From the NCBI RefSeq assembly GCF_003992625.1, contig NZ_RZMW01000007.1, positions 29,871 through 93,870 of the forward strand: a stretch of DNA of 64,000 nt. The letters are read 5' to 3'. The notes beneath the pieces are model-generated. The model saw nothing but the letters and a program-made list of their open reading frames with translations. It did no database searches and was not told where the DNA came from. The stretch comes from Pelagibacterium lentulum (lineage in GTDB: Bacteria > Pseudomonadota > Alphaproteobacteria > Rhizobiales > Devosiaceae). The position numbers and the translations under genes were made by a program. Shown here one piece after another: positions 16,761 to 26,180 of the stretch (position 1 is the first letter of the stretch; every line of letters starts with the position of its first letter).

Positions 16761-18002
16761 TTATTGCGGCACGACCGCAATATCGGCGTCGGGCGCTTCG
16801 AGATCGCGAGGGATTTGACTCTCGAAAGCGCGAAGCCGCTTGTAGACCGAAATTAACTCGATAATCGTGGTCCAGGAATTGGCCAGGTACTGGAAGGAGT
16901 TTTCCACCCGGTCGAAAGCGTTGGCGACCTGCTGATAAATGCCCAGCGTGATGGCGCCGGTAACGATCGAGGGGCCGAGCGCGACCAGCGGTACGAAGTT
17001 CGAGCCTTGCAGATAGGTGAAGCGGGCCACGTTAAAATAGAGATAGTGCAAGTAAAGCCGGAAATAATTGCGTTGCACGGCAGCGAAGAATTCGCGGAAT
17101 GAAACCGGGTCGGCGCGATCAGCATCGTCTTCACCATAAACCAGTTCCTTGCGCAAAGCGGCCTCAACCTTCTGGTTCTCAAATTCGAGGCCTGGCAGCT
17201 TGATGCCGACAACGGCGAGAAGCACCGTGCCGAACGATGCCGAGAGCAATGCAACGAAAACGAGGCCGCCATCGACTTGCCCGATCAAAGGAATTTCCGC
17301 GATCTGCTGGGAGAGCGAATAGAGCAGGGGCAGGAACACCGCCAGCGTGATCATTGAGCCCACGAAAGTCGTGCCGAGCGAGCGGACGATCTGGGCAAAG
17401 CGCATGGTGTCTTCCTGAATGCGCTGGGCAGCCCCTTCGATATGGCGCAGATTCGGCCAGAAATGCATGTAGTAAAAGCTCATGGCGCGGCGCCAGCGGA
17501 ACACGAAATGGGCGTTGACGAAGGCCAGTAGTACGGCCACTGCTATGTTGGGGATAAGGACGATCAGAACGGTGAACATTTCACCATAGAATTCTTCGAT
17601 TGTGAAATTGCCCGGAGCGGTCAGCGCTTCCTGTACGAGATTGAAAAACCGGCCATACCAATCGTTGAGCCAGGCAGATACCTGGACCTGGAAATAGATC
17701 GTCAGCAGGATCGAGACGGCGATTACGACAGACCACCAATACCAGCGGTTGCGCTTGAAGAAATACCACGGCACGCAGAAGCCGTAGCCAACCATAAGCA
17801 CGTATTGGTAGAGCCATACACGGTCGGCATTAAAGAATGGATCCGGATCGAGTTCTGTTGGTTGAACAGCAAGGATGGCCCCCAAACTGAGTATTGTCTG
17901 CAACTGCCCTCCTGCAAGATGCCAGATGAGCATGAACAGGACGACCCAAAGTACGGCCGATGAAAAATATAGCCTTGGCTCGGGAAAAAACGATCGAAAC
18001 AC
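16761..18002 (-). CDS. bacA: BacA/SbmA-family peptide transporter
   Basis: An inner-membrane protein of about 413 residues with seven or eight hydrophobic segments and no ATPase domain. 'DWYGRFFNLVQEALTAPG', 'FRWRRAMSFYYMHFWPNLRHIEGAAQRIQEDTMRFAQIVRSLG' and 'FNVARFTYLQGSNFVPLVALGPSIVTGAITLGIYQQVANAFDRVENSFQYL' are the SbmA/BacA signatures. The family imports proline-rich and NCR-type peptides and bleomycin, and in rhizobia and Brucella is needed for chronic host infection and very-long-chain fatty acid modification of lipid A. GTG 18002 is preferred to ATG 18038: GAGGGGT lies 5 nt upstream and the protein then begins 'VFRSFFPEPRLYF', as in relatives. Confidence 0.87.
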   Translation of the reverse strand: MFRSFFPEPRLYFSSAVLWVVLFMLIWHLAGGQLQTILSLGAILAVQPTELDPDPFFNADRVWLYQYVLMVGYGFCVPWYFFKRNRWYWWSVVIAVSILLTIYFQVQVSAWLNDWYGRFFNLVQEALTAPGNFTIEEFYGEMFTVLIVLIPNIAVAVLLAFVNAHFVFRWRRAMSFYYMHFWPNLRHIEGAAQRIQEDTMRFAQIVRSLGTTFVGSMITLAVFLPLLYSLSQQIAEIPLIGQVDGGLVFVALLSASFGTVLLAVVGIKLPGLEFENQKVEAALRKELVYGEDDADRADPVSFREFFAAVQRNYFRLYLHYLYFNVARFTYLQGSNFVPLVALGPSIVTGAITLGIYQQVANAFDRVENSFQYLANSWTTIIELISVYKRLRAFESQIPRDLEAPDADIAVVPQ

Positions 18003-18437
18003 TTGGCACCCCTCGTTGCTGCGCCGGTGCGGCCCCATGCGCCGCGATGGTTCATTTATGTACTGTCATAAATGATACGCAATAGAGATGAGCGCAGATT
18101 GCGGCGGCTTTGCGCGAGCTTTTGTCAACAATCCCGTGTTTGACGCTGAGCCATAACAAATTTGATCAAAATTGCCTGCGCTCACTTCAGCATGACGCAA
18201 TGGATGGCTGCTAAGTATGAGGTGTGTGCAAAGGGGTGCTCCACCGGCAGATGGTGTGCCCGCTGACAAAATGCAGCCATTTCATCTCTGCGTCACCCAA
18301 AGGATGGCGGTGCCACTGCCCCCAAGCTGGCACTTCCATCCAGCGGGGCTTTTCTCATCAGCTTTGAGCCTGTATCAAGGCGCGCATATTCGCAGCCTTC
18401 TTCCATCGATTTTCAGGCTGTGCGCGGAGAAACGACC
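18003..18437. other. Non-coding region between bacA and ttcA with a strong hairpin
   Basis: No convincing gene lies in these 435 bases. A two-part hairpin is clear: GGATGG (18302-18307) pairs with CCATCC (18336-18341) and, inside, GTGCCA (18310-18315) with TGGCAC (18328-18333). GCGGGGCTTTT follows. A further GGTG-CTC-CACC hairpin lies near 18233. The pattern could be a small RNA with its own terminator or a leader of ttcA. I could not match it to a known riboswitch, 6S RNA or SRP RNA. Confidence 0.4.
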
Positions 18438-19304
18438 ATGAGCACAGCCGAACCACTTGCGCTTGCCGACGACGACAGCAATTGCCATCCGATGTTCCGC
18501 AACGCGCCTTCGGGTGTAGAGTTCAACAAACTGCGCAAGAGGCTGATCCGGCAAGTGCGCGAAACCTTGGATTCGTACGGAATGGTGCGGCCGGGTGCAA
18601 AATGGCTGGTCGCCCTTTCGGGGGGCAAGGACAGCTATGGCCTTCTGGCCATTCTGCTCGATTTGAAATGGCGTGGGCTATTGCCGGTTGATTTGCTGGC
18701 CTGCAATCTCGATCAGGGCCAGCCTAATTTCCCCAAGCACATTCTGCCTGAATTTCTTGAGGCCAACGGCGTTGCGCATCGGATTGAATATCAAGACACA
18801 TATTCGATCGTGACAGACAAACTGCCGCAAGGCAGCACCTATTGCTCGCTTTGCTCGCGGCTGCGGCGCGGACATCTTTACCGGATCGCCAGAGAGGAAG
18901 GGTGCTCGGCGCTGGTGCTTGGCCATCATCGGGAAGACATTCTCGAAACGTTTTTCATGAACCTGTTTCATGGCGGCAAGCTGGCGGCCATGCCGCCCAA
19001 ACTGCTTAACGATGAGGGGGACATGGAAGTTCTGCGCCCCTTGGCGCTATGCGCCGAGGCGGACCTGGAGCGGTTCGCGCAGGCGATGGATTTCCCAATC
19101 ATCCCATGCGATTTATGCGGGTCGCAGGATGGTCTGCAACGCAATGCCATGAAGGCCATGCTCGATGATTTCGAGCGCAAGATGCCAGGGCGCAAGGATG
19201 TAATGATCCGCGCCATGGGCAATATCAATCCTAGTCATATGCTTGACACACGCTTGTTCGATTTTGCCTCTCTTATGGCCAAGACTCCCGGTGATTCCCT
19301 ATGA
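18438..19304 (+). CDS. ttcA: tRNA 2-thiocytidine biosynthesis protein TtcA
   Basis: A 288-residue PP-loop ATPase that thiolates cytidine 32 of some tRNAs with a [4Fe-4S] cluster. The PP-loop SGGKDS is at residues 61-66. The cluster cysteines are the CxxC pairs C136/C139 ([11 protein letters not shown]) and C224/C227 ([12 protein letters not shown]). GGAGAAA precedes ATG 18438; the upstream in-frame start at 18420 would skip this site. Its stop overlaps the next gene's start (ATGA), so the two form an operon. Confidence 0.96.
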   Translation: MSTAEPLALADDDSNCHPMFRNAPSGVEFNKLRKRLIRQVRETLDSYGMVRPGAKWLVALSGGKDSYGLLAILLDLKWRGLLPVDLLACNLDQGQPNFPKHILPEFLEANGVAHRIEYQDTYSIVTDKLPQGSTYCSLCSRLRRGHLYRIAREEGCSALVLGHHREDILETFFMNLFHGGKLAAMPPKLLNDEGDMEVLRPLALCAEADLERFAQAMDFPIIPCDLCGSQDGLQRNAMKAMLDDFERKMPGRKDVMIRAMGNINPSHMLDTRLFDFASLMAKTPGDSL

Positions 19305-20113
19305 ATATCGATCGACTTGCTGCGATTTTGCGTGACGCAGCGAAAGCTGAGATCCTTCCGCGCTTCCGCCAACTTGAAGCCGGTTCGGTTGAAACCAAAT
19401 CCCATGCGTTCGATCTTGTGACCCAGGCCGATCAGCAGGCCGAAATCGCCATCACAAAGGCGATAAATGAAGCCTCCCCGCATATGGTTGTCATCGGGGA
19501 AGAAGCGGTCGCGGCCAATCCTGCCTTGTTGTCGCAATCTCTCGGCGATGAGACAGTGATTTTTATCGATCCCGTGGACGGAACATGGAATTTTGCCGCC
19601 GGGCTGCCGCTTTTTGCGGTGATGGCCTCGGTGGTGCAGCGCGGCGAGACGGTTGCCGGTGTGATTTACGATCCGCTGGGCGACGACTTTCTTATGACGG
19701 AGAAGGGTTGTGGCGCCTGGCATGTTTTTGCGGACGGCCATCGCGTGCGCCAGAAGTTTGCTGAACCGGCTCCCCTGGATGCCATGGGGGGCGTGGCGTC
19801 GGCATCGTATTTGCCAGATGAAACCCGTCGCGAAGTCATGGGCAATCTGGCCAAGGTACAGATGTTTGCCAGCTATCGTTGTGCGGGCCATGAGTACCGG
19901 TTGGGGGCAGGGGGCAACCTGCATTTCATGATGTACAACAAACTGATGCCCTGGGATCATCTGGCAGGCGCCCTGATGATGGAAGAGGCCGGCGCCCATG
20001 TCGCGCGGTTCGACGGCTCGAAATACGAGCCGCACCATCGCGATGGTGGATTGCTGATCGCGCCGGATGCCGAAAGCTGGCAGATCGTCCGGCGCGAGGT
20101 GTTTACCGTTTAG
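19301..20113 (+). CDS. Inositol monophosphatase family protein
   Basis: A 270-residue magnesium-dependent sugar-phosphate phosphatase. The metal-binding signatures are 'VIGEEAV', '[21 protein letters not shown]' and '[19 protein letters not shown]'. The family includes inositol monophosphatase, histidinol phosphatase (HisN) and 3'-phosphoadenosine phosphatase (CysQ), and the exact substrate cannot be told. It is translationally coupled to ttcA (ATGA overlap). Its stop overlaps the stop of the convergent MFS gene by 3 nt. Confidence 0.9.
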   Translation: MNIDRLAAILRDAAKAEILPRFRQLEAGSVETKSHAFDLVTQADQQAEIAITKAINEASPHMVVIGEEAVAANPALLSQSLGDETVIFIDPVDGTWNFAAGLPLFAVMASVVQRGETVAGVIYDPLGDDFLMTEKGCGAWHVFADGHRVRQKFAEPAPLDAMGGVASASYLPDETRREVMGNLAKVQMFASYRCAGHEYRLGAGGNLHFMMYNKLMPWDHLAGALMMEEAGAHVARFDGSKYEPHHRDGGLLIAPDAESWQIVRREVFTV

Positions 20114-21363
20114 TGCGCCTCGACAACCGCCTCGTCCTGATACTCCTCTCCGACGCCGAACAGTTTGCCGTTTTCAGCGATCAGGATGAAGATCAACGCC
20201 ACTATGCCAAGGATAAAATAACCTGCGGCGATGGGAATAACGGTGCCGTTGAAAAACTGGCCGATAATCGTGCCCAGCAGCGCTCCGCCGACTGTCTGAA
20301 TCAGGCCGAAAACCGATGATGCCGTGCCGGCAACCGCTCCAAGCGGTTCCATGGCCAGAGAGTTGATATTGGCCATCGACCAGCCGAACATGAACATGAT
20401 GATCGAGAGCAGGCCGAAAAACAGCCAAAGCGGCATGAAACCTGTAAGCGCGATGGCAAGCCAGATTCCGCTTACGATCGTGAAGACGATCATCGCGCCG
20501 TGGCTGAGGCGGCGCATTCCCACTTTACGGACAATGCGTGAGTTGGTGAAGGACGATATGGCCATCAGGCCCGCCATGGCCGCGAAGGCCACGGGGAAGT
20601 ACGCACCGAGCCCGTAGATATCGACATAGATCTGCTGAGCCGTGCTGATGAATCCAAACAATGCACCGAAGATGAACATGGCGGAAAGACCATAATTGAA
20701 GGCCATGCGGTTGGTTACAACCAACCGGAAGCCTTCAACGATGACGCCAAGGCGCAGCGCGCGGCGGTTTTCCGGCGCGAGGGTTTCGGGCAGGCGGATG
20801 AAGGCCCAAAGCGAAATCGCAAAGCCAAGCATGGCCATGAAGATGAAGATATATTCCCATGGTCCCGTCAGCAGCAGAATCTGGCCGATTGCCGGGGCGA
20901 TGACGGGAATGATCATGAAGACCATGAACACAAGCGACATGACTTCGGCCATGGCCCGGCCGCCGAACTTGTCGCGCACAAGTGAGGTTGCGATAACGCG
21001 GGTAGCCGCGGCTCCCATGCCCTGGATAAAGCGCAGCACCAAAAGCGTGGCGAATGTCGGCGAAAATGCTGCCGCGAAAGCGGCGATCACATAGATCGCA
21101 AGGCCGGCCATAAGCGGTGCTCTGCGACCAAATCTGTCAGAGAGCGGGCCGAAGACGATCTGGGCGAAGCCAAAGCCCAGCATATAGGATGTAAGAACGA
21201 AGTGCCTGTCGTTCTCGTTGATGACATTGAGTGCCTCGCCCATATAGGGCAGCGCGGGCAGCATGACGTCAATCGCCAATGCGTTGAGCGCCATCAATCC
21301 GGCGATCAAGGCGATGAATTCAGGCCGGGACACGTCCCGGTTGCTGCTGGATATGGTGGTCAT
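20110..21363 (-). CDS. Bcr/CflA-type MFS multidrug exporter
   Basis: A 417-residue protein with twelve predicted membrane helices. 'GPLSDRFGRRAPLMAGLAIYVIAAF' is the MFS loop 2-3 motif, and 'DVMLPALPYMGEAL' early on together with 'FIQGMGAAATRVIATSLVRDKF' is typical of the DHA1 Bcr/CflA group, which exports bicyclomycin, sulfonamides and similar compounds. The start is put at MTTISSSNRD (complement of 21361-21363); the 32 codons before it look non-coding. It lies downstream of a second MFS gene on the same strand, 112 nt away. Confidence 0.87.
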   Translation of the reverse strand: MTTISSSNRDVSRPEFIALIAGLMALNALAIDVMLPALPYMGEALNVINENDRHFVLTSYMLGFGFAQIVFGPLSDRFGRRAPLMAGLAIYVIAAFAAAFSPTFATLLVLRFIQGMGAAATRVIATSLVRDKFGGRAMAEVMSLVFMVFMIIPVIAPAIGQILLLTGPWEYIFIFMAMLGFAISLWAFIRLPETLAPENRRALRLGVIVEGFRLVVTNRMAFNYGLSAMFIFGALFGFISTAQQIYVDIYGLGAYFPVAFAAMAGLMAISSFTNSRIVRKVGMRRLSHGAMIVFTIVSGIWLAIALTGFMPLWLFFGLLSIIMFMFGWSMANINSLAMEPLGAVAGTASSVFGLIQTVGGALLGTIIGQFFNGTVIPIAAGYFILGIVALIFILIAENGKLFGVGEEYQDEAVVEAH

Positions 21364-21475
21364 TGGGAAACTCGCGAAAATGAAAAGGCGCGGTTCGGGC
21401 CGCGCTTCTTCGTAAAACTTGAACCCATTGGACGGCTTTGACAACCCCAAAACCGTCAAACACGGAGGCAGGTTG

Positions 21476-22699
21476 TCAGGTTGCCGCTGCTATAAATGCG
21501 GGGGCCTTGTTCTCCCTTATCGGTAGGTGAATTGCTGCGGAAAACAGGCCAATCAGGATGCCCAGATACCAAACAAGGTCGTATGAGCCGGTCATGTCGA
21601 AGGCCAGACCGCCAAGCCAGACGCCGAAAAACGATCCGATCTGGTGGGAAAGGAAGGCCACGCCATAAAGCATCCCCATATAGCGCGGGCCGAAGAACAG
21701 GCTGACAAGGCCTGCGGTCAGCGGCACCGTAGCGAGCCAAAGCAGGCCTAGTGTCGCCGCATAGATATAGGCACTGACCTCGGTAATCGGTAGCAGCAGG
21801 AACGCGGCTGTGCCGATCGCGCGCAGGAAATAGATGACAGCGAGCAGGATCTGCTTTGGCAATCTGTCACCGAGCCATCCGGCAAGCAGAGAACCGGCCA
21901 CATTGAACAAGCCGATCAGCCCCAGCGCCCAGGAGCTGGCTTCCGGAGTCAGGCCGCACTGGATCAGGAAGGCCGGGAAGTGGACCGTGATAAAGGCGAG
22001 GTGAAAGCCGCAGACGAAAAATCCGATAATCAGCAGGCGATAGGAATTGTGGCCCAACGCTTTTGCCAGCGCCTGCATGAAGGGCATGTCGGCGTCGCCG
22101 GGCGCGCTGTTGGTCCGGCCCCGCAGGGACGCAGAGAGTGGCACGACCATCAGGATAATGAGCGCGAGATAGACCAGTGCCATCTGCCAGCCGAAATTGG
22201 AAATGAAGGCCTGACCAAGCGGCGCGAACACGAACTGGCCCATGGATGAGGCAGCGGTGGCAATACCAAAGACGAAGGAGCGCTTTTCCGGCGGCACGGC
22301 GCGGCCGAAGGCGGCCATGACGACGCCGAAGGATGCGGTGCCGATACCAATCCCCATCAGAACGCCACCGGTAACGATGAAAAGCTCAACCGTTGGGCTG
22401 AAAGCTGCGAGCAGCAGGCCGATGGCGTAGATAACTGCGCCAATGGCAAGGGTGCGTCCGGTGCCAAATTTGTCGGCAAAGCCTCCTGCAAAGGGCTGTG
22501 TGATGCCCCAGACGAGGTTTTGCACGGCCAGCGCCATTGCATACCCTTCCCGCGACCAGCCCAGATCGGCGGTCATGGGCAACATGAACAGCCCGGCGGT
22601 CGAGCGTGTGCCAAACGTCACGAGTGCTATAAAACATCCGGCAGCAATGATGAGGGGGAGCGGTATGGGCAGCGGTGCCCGCGCGGTCGTTGTCGTCAT
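21476..22699 (-). CDS. MFS transporter (monocarboxylate/oxalate-formate-like)
   Basis: A 407-residue protein with twelve hydrophobic segments. The motif 'GGFADKFGTGRTLAIGAVIYAIGLLLAAF' and the N-terminal 'FIALVTFGTRSTAGLFMLPMTADLGWSREGYAMALAVQNLVWGITQPFAG' place it with MFS proteins related to monocarboxylate porters. The substrate is unknown. It is followed on the same strand by the Bcr/CflA-type gene; GACAACC/GGTTGTC arms (21439-21445 and 21472-21478) could form a hairpin at the junction. Confidence 0.83.
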   Translation of the reverse strand: MTTTTARAPLPIPLPLIIAAGCFIALVTFGTRSTAGLFMLPMTADLGWSREGYAMALAVQNLVWGITQPFAGGFADKFGTGRTLAIGAVIYAIGLLLAAFSPTVELFIVTGGVLMGIGIGTASFGVVMAAFGRAVPPEKRSFVFGIATAASSMGQFVFAPLGQAFISNFGWQMALVYLALIILMVVPLSASLRGRTNSAPGDADMPFMQALAKALGHNSYRLLIIGFFVCGFHLAFITVHFPAFLIQCGLTPEASSWALGLIGLFNVAGSLLAGWLGDRLPKQILLAVIYFLRAIGTAAFLLLPITEVSAYIYAATLGLLWLATVPLTAGLVSLFFGPRYMGMLYGVAFLSHQIGSFFGVWLGGLAFDMTGSYDLVWYLGILIGLFSAAIHLPIRENKAPAFIAAAT

Positions 22700-22772
22700 G
22701 GAAGGAGACTCGTCTTATCGGCAGATAACGATATACGCGGCCAGCGAAATCCCGAAACGAAAAAAAGCGATG

Positions 22773-23795
22773 CTATCCATCACCAGAACTGATGATTGCC
22801 GATGGCGCGGGAGACACGCGCCGCCCGAGAAAATCCAGAATGCGGTCAAGCGCATCCTGTCCTGCGTCAATATCGAGGTTGAACTGATATTCGTGTTGCA
22901 GCGGCGGCTCGTGATCGATTGGGAAGAACAACGCTTCGACCGGAACGCCCTGTGCTGTGAGGCGTTCGGCCATACGGACCGATTGCGGCGTGAGCGGGTC
23001 GGCATTGCCCCCGGTAATAAAAGTGGCCGGGAAATCGGGTGTTACGAAATTGGCGACAGAGGCGGTCCTGACTTCAGGATCGTTCATGAAATCGCGCGTG
23101 CCGGTATAGGCCCATAATACGGTACGCAAGAACCAGCCAAACTGGCCATCCAGATCGACTCCGCCCAGGTCGTAGGCTCCGCAAAACAGCAGGATGGCTG
23201 CCAATCGGTGCGACGCAATCGACGGTTCTACCCCCACCATTTCACCATATGAGGGATCGGTGATGATGGCGGCCGCCTGCGCGGCGAGCTGTGCGCCTGC
23301 GGAATCGCCAGCCAATACGATAGTATTCGGGTCGATATTGAGCGCAGGGGCATTGTCAACGAGGTAGGCGAGTGCGTCCATGACCTGTTGCGTTTGCGTG
23401 GGATACACGGCCTTAGGCGCAACCGTATAATCGATGCCGACTGCGGTATAGCCGTGGCTTGCCAGAATGCGGAGGTAGTTGGCTACCCCTTCCTTGCTGC
23501 CAGCCACCCAGGCCCCGCCATGTACCCAGACAATGGTCGGCAGCGGGGTTTGTGTCCCTTCGGGATAAAAGACATCGAAGACTTCATAGGGACTTTCGCC
23601 ATAGGCCAGATTGTGCTGGCCTGTGATGCCGGGCGGAACATGCGCCTGGAGCGCTGACATCGCAGTTTCATCGCCTTGGGCGAAGATATAGCGAATGGCC
23701 AGAACCGATGGCACCGGGCTGACTTGAAACGCCACATATATGCCGGTGGCCAGAACGCCAAGGACGAGAAAAGTCCCGAGAATAAAGCGCTTCAT
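22773..23795 (-). CDS. Alpha/beta hydrolase, HSL-type esterase/lipase
   Basis: A 340-residue serine hydrolase with an N-terminal membrane anchor (residues about 4-23). The oxyanion motif HGGAW is at 92-96 and the nucleophile S165 is in GDSAG. The acid is probably in 'TGGNADPLTP' and the histidine in 'FFPIDHEPPLQHEYQF'. The HGGxW...GDSAG layout is that of the hormone-sensitive-lipase family (carboxylesterases). It is probably periplasmic and membrane-tethered. No partner gene is evident. Confidence 0.87.
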   Translation of the reverse strand: MKRFILGTFLVLGVLATGIYVAFQVSPVPSVLAIRYIFAQGDETAMSALQAHVPPGITGQHNLAYGESPYEVFDVFYPEGTQTPLPTIVWVHGGAWVAGSKEGVANYLRILASHGYTAVGIDYTVAPKAVYPTQTQQVMDALAYLVDNAPALNIDPNTIVLAGDSAGAQLAAQAAAIITDPSYGEMVGVEPSIASHRLAAILLFCGAYDLGGVDLDGQFGWFLRTVLWAYTGTRDFMNDPEVRTASVANFVTPDFPATFITGGNADPLTPQSVRMAERLTAQGVPVEALFFPIDHEPPLQHEYQFNLDIDAGQDALDRILDFLGRRVSPAPSAIISSGDG

Positions 23796-23867
23796 GGTTC
23801 TGCCGCCCCCGGTTTCGCCCTGCCGTCATTGCCTCTGACATTACAGGTTTTCGGGAGCCAATCATAT

Positions 23868-23903
23868 GAAAAAGCCCGCAACGCGCCATTGCATTGCGGG
23901 CTT
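23868..23903 (-). terminator. Terminator of grxD
   Basis: AAGCCCGCAA (23872-23881) pairs with TTGCGGGCTT (23894-23903), a perfect 10-bp stem. The A-run at 23869-23873 gives a T-run on the - strand, 26 nt after the grxD stop. Confidence 0.88.
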
Positions 23904-23928
23904 CAGAATTGACTGATGAGGGGATGGA

Positions 23929-24264
23929 TCAGGCGCTTTGCTTGACCGCGATCCCGGCATTTTCCATATGGCTCTGGAGTTCGCCGGCCTGGAACATTTC
24001 ACGCACGATGTCGCAACCACCGACAAATTCGCCCTTAACGTAGAGTTGGGGAATGGTCGGCCAATTGGAATAGGCCTTGATGCCTTCGCGCAGTTCGTCG
24101 GTTTCCAGCACGTTCGCACTGCCATACTCAACGCCGAGATAGTTCAAAATCTGGACGACCTGCCCGGAAAACCCGCATTGGGGGAAGTCCGGCGTGCCCT
24201 TCATGAACAGCATCACGTCGTTGGACTTGATCTGATCTTCGATGAACTGGTTGATGTCGCTCAT
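23929..24264 (-). CDS. grxD: Monothiol glutaredoxin, Grx4 family
   Basis: A 111-residue monothiol glutaredoxin with the CGFS active site at C30 ([10 protein letters not shown]). Grx4 proteins bind a [2Fe-2S] cluster with glutathione and work with BolA in iron-sulfur trafficking. '[24 protein letters not shown]' is the glutathione-binding region. The start is ATG at 24264, after AAAGGAA. In many alphaproteobacteria grxD directly follows purL-bolA; here bolA is 3 kb upstream on the same strand, with an arsR-containing block between them. Confidence 0.95.
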   Translation of the reverse strand: MSDINQFIEDQIKSNDVMLFMKGTPDFPQCGFSGQVVQILNYLGVEYGSANVLETDELREGIKAYSNWPTIPQLYVKGEFVGGCDIVREMFQAGELQSHMENAGIAVKQSA

Positions 24265-24370
24265 AGTCGCTGGTTCCTTTCGTCCGCGAGAGGGCGGCGT
24301 GTAATCGGTCTTTGCCGATAGATAGGGGATGAATGCCGCCATGTCGAGGGTGCGGCCCTTCACCTTTGCA

Positions 24371-25612
24371 TTAGGCGAAGGGACCGGATGGCGCGAGCCT
24401 TCTATTTTTCTGCGTCATGAAATGAACGGCGATAAAGGCGAGGCCTGCCGCGATGCCGGTGACGAGCAGGATAACAAGTGCGCCCTGAATCGAAATTCCA
24501 GCCATCAGAAGGGCGAAAATGAATGGGGCGAAGGCAGACGAAAACTGCCGGGCCGCGGTGAGCATGCCGACATGGTGGCCATAGGTTCCGCTGCCGAAAG
24601 CTTCAAGCGGCAAGGTTCCGCTGACAATCGAAATGAGGCCCGAGCCTAGCCCAAACAGAACAACGAACAGAACGATGCCGGCTATCGCTGGTGTTGTCGT
24701 CAGAAGTGTCGTCAGGCTCGCGATCAGCAGGAAGGCTGCAAGGATCGCCAGCACCGTCTGGGGCAATCTCCCGCCAAAGATCATGTTGATCAGCCGACTT
24801 GCGACTTGAGCCGGTCCAAACAGCGTTGCAGCGGCGACACCGGCAGCGCCAAGGCCCAGTGCGGTCAGCAGCGGCACCATATGCAGCAGGAGTGCGGAGA
24901 GCACAAAACCCTGAAGAGCGAAGCCGCCCATCATCACGAACAGCAGGGCCCTTGTTTTCCCTACCGAAGCGGGCGCGGGCACGTCCATAGGCGGATTTTC
25001 CGAAATAATCGCTGCGGCCGCCGACTTGCGCCTCTTGGCCAGCCGGGAAAGCCACGCATGAATTGGCAGGCATACCAAAAGATTGAGCGCGGCAAAGCCC
25101 AGATAGATTTCGCGCCATGTCAGGTGTTCATGCAGGGCCGCCGTCAACGGCCAGAACAGGGTCGATGCAAAACCCGCGATCAATGTAAGATGGGTGATCG
25201 AACGCTGCGCTCCGCTTTTGCCAATCTGCACGATGGCCACGAAAGCGGTGGCATAGAGCACAAAACAGGCCGCCAGCTCCATCGTGATAAGTGCAAGAAC
25301 GAAGCTGTATCGCTCGGGGGCCAAAGCGCATATCGCCAGTGCAAGGGAAGCGGCGATCGAGCCAATGGTCATAACCTTGCCGGCGCCATGGCGATCTGCC
25401 AACCGCCCGGCATAGGGCGCTAAAAAGCTTCCCAAAGCCAAAGCCACGGAGAGGGCACCGAAAACCCATTCGGTCGCTATGCCGAACGTGTCGGCCATCG
25501 CTGGGGCGAGAATGGGAAAGCTGTAATAGAGAGTGCCATAGCCGACGATCTGTGTAATGGCCAGGCCGAGTACGGCCGATATGGGCACTTTATTTTCTGC
25601 GGACTGGAACAC
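24371..25612 (-). CDS. MFS transporter in the arsR block
   Basis: A 413-residue protein with about twelve hydrophobic segments. It opens '[30 protein letters not shown]' and carries '[30 protein letters not shown]', the MFS loop motif. It lies 71 nt downstream of an ArsR-type regulator on the same strand, with a TATTTCTATA element in the gap that also occurs upstream of the regulator. A metal/metalloid or toxic-compound exporter is a reasonable guess from context, but the sequence alone does not show the substrate. Confidence 0.82.
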   Translation of the reverse strand: MFQSAENKVPISAVLGLAITQIVGYGTLYYSFPILAPAMADTFGIATEWVFGALSVALALGSFLAPYAGRLADRHGAGKVMTIGSIAASLALAICALAPERYSFVLALITMELAACFVLYATAFVAIVQIGKSGAQRSITHLTLIAGFASTLFWPLTAALHEHLTWREIYLGFAALNLLVCLPIHAWLSRLAKRRKSAAAAIISENPPMDVPAPASVGKTRALLFVMMGGFALQGFVLSALLLHMVPLLTALGLGAAGVAAATLFGPAQVASRLINMIFGGRLPQTVLAILAAFLLIASLTTLLTTTPAIAGIVLFVVLFGLGSGLISIVSGTLPLEAFGSGTYGHHVGMLTAARQFSSAFAPFIFALLMAGISIQGALVILLVTGIAAGLAFIAVHFMTQKNRRLAPSGPFA

Positions 25613-25644
25613 GAAGCGATGCCCTTTGCCAAGTTGTACGATTG

Positions 25645-25667
25645 TATTTCTATATTACCAGTATAAT
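25645..25667 (-). promoter_or_regulatory. Candidate ArsR operator before the MFS gene
   Basis: TATTTCTATA (25645-25654) followed by an AT-rich half, TATAAT, lies between the ArsR stop and the MFS start. The same ten bases occur in the dyad upstream of arsR (26062-26071). Confidence 0.4.
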
Positions 25668-25683
25668 CGAACTATGACATGGG

Positions 25684-26022
25684 CTAGTCGCGAATGGGTG
25701 CCTTGTGCTGGTGCCCTGCAAACCGTTCGGGCTGGCTACCTTCGACGCAGCATTGGTCGGACAGGAAGTCGATAAGCGCTTGCATGGCGGGATACTGGGC
25801 GCGGCAGATCAGTGAGGTGGCTTGCCGTTCCTGGCCGATCAAGCCAGTTTCAACAAGCCGTTTGCAATGGTGCGAAAGCGTGGACGCTGGAATGCCGAGG
25901 CGCTCCTGAATCCGGCCCACGGGCATGCCTTCGGCTCCGGCGCGCACAAGCACGCGGTAGATGGTGAGACGCGTCGGATTTCCGAGAGCCTCAAGCTGCG
26001 AAGCGGCCTGTTCGAGATCCAT
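25684..26022 (-). CDS. ArsR/SmtB-family regulator
   Basis: A 112-residue winged-helix repressor. 'LEALGNPTRLTIYRVLVRAGAEGMPVGRIQERLGIPASTLSHHCKRLVETGLIGQERQATSLICRAQYPAMQALIDFLSDQCCVEG' is the full ArsR fold. The Cys in 'SHHCKRL', the Cys in 'LICRAQ' and the vicinal pair in 'SDQCC' are candidates for metal or thiol sensing; the late CC is a feature of one ArsR subgroup. The start ATG at 26022 fits the domain start, though no ribosome binding site is clear. It would control itself, the downstream MFS gene, and perhaps the divergent TVP38 gene. Confidence 0.87.
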   Translation of the reverse strand: MDLEQAASQLEALGNPTRLTIYRVLVRAGAEGMPVGRIQERLGIPASTLSHHCKRLVETGLIGQERQATSLICRAQYPAMQALIDFLSDQCCVEGSQPERFAGHQHKAPIRD

Positions 26023-26060
26023 GGCATGAATGTAAGCGGAAGCGAAAACTGCGGTCAATG

Positions 26061-26084
26061 CTATTTCTATAACACTCGAAATAG
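26061..26084. promoter_or_regulatory. Dyad operator in the arsR-TVP38 divergent region
   Basis: CTATTTC (26061-26067) and GAAATAG (26078-26084) form a 7-bp inverted repeat with a 10-nt spacer, between the divergent starts of arsR and the TVP38 gene. ArsR regulators typically bind such AT-rich dyads. Confidence 0.5.
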
Positions 26085-26180
26085 AGGGGCCTTGTGCCGC
26101 CAAACCACCCGTGCAAAGCTTACCGTCTGCAATGCGCTTTGAAAGATCAGCGGCGCGATGATCAAGGCCTGCCCCTAACG

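Noticed and set aside
18200..18345. SRP RNA, 6S RNA, cobalamin or TPP riboswitch upstream of ttcA
   Set aside because: The conserved bases of these families (for example GUCAGGUCCGGAAGGAAGCAG for SRP RNA) are absent; only generic hairpins are seen.
24371..25612. Naming the MFS gene arsJ or arsK
   Set aside because: Only the ArsR neighbour supports this; no arsenic-specific motif or arsenate reductase gene is visible.
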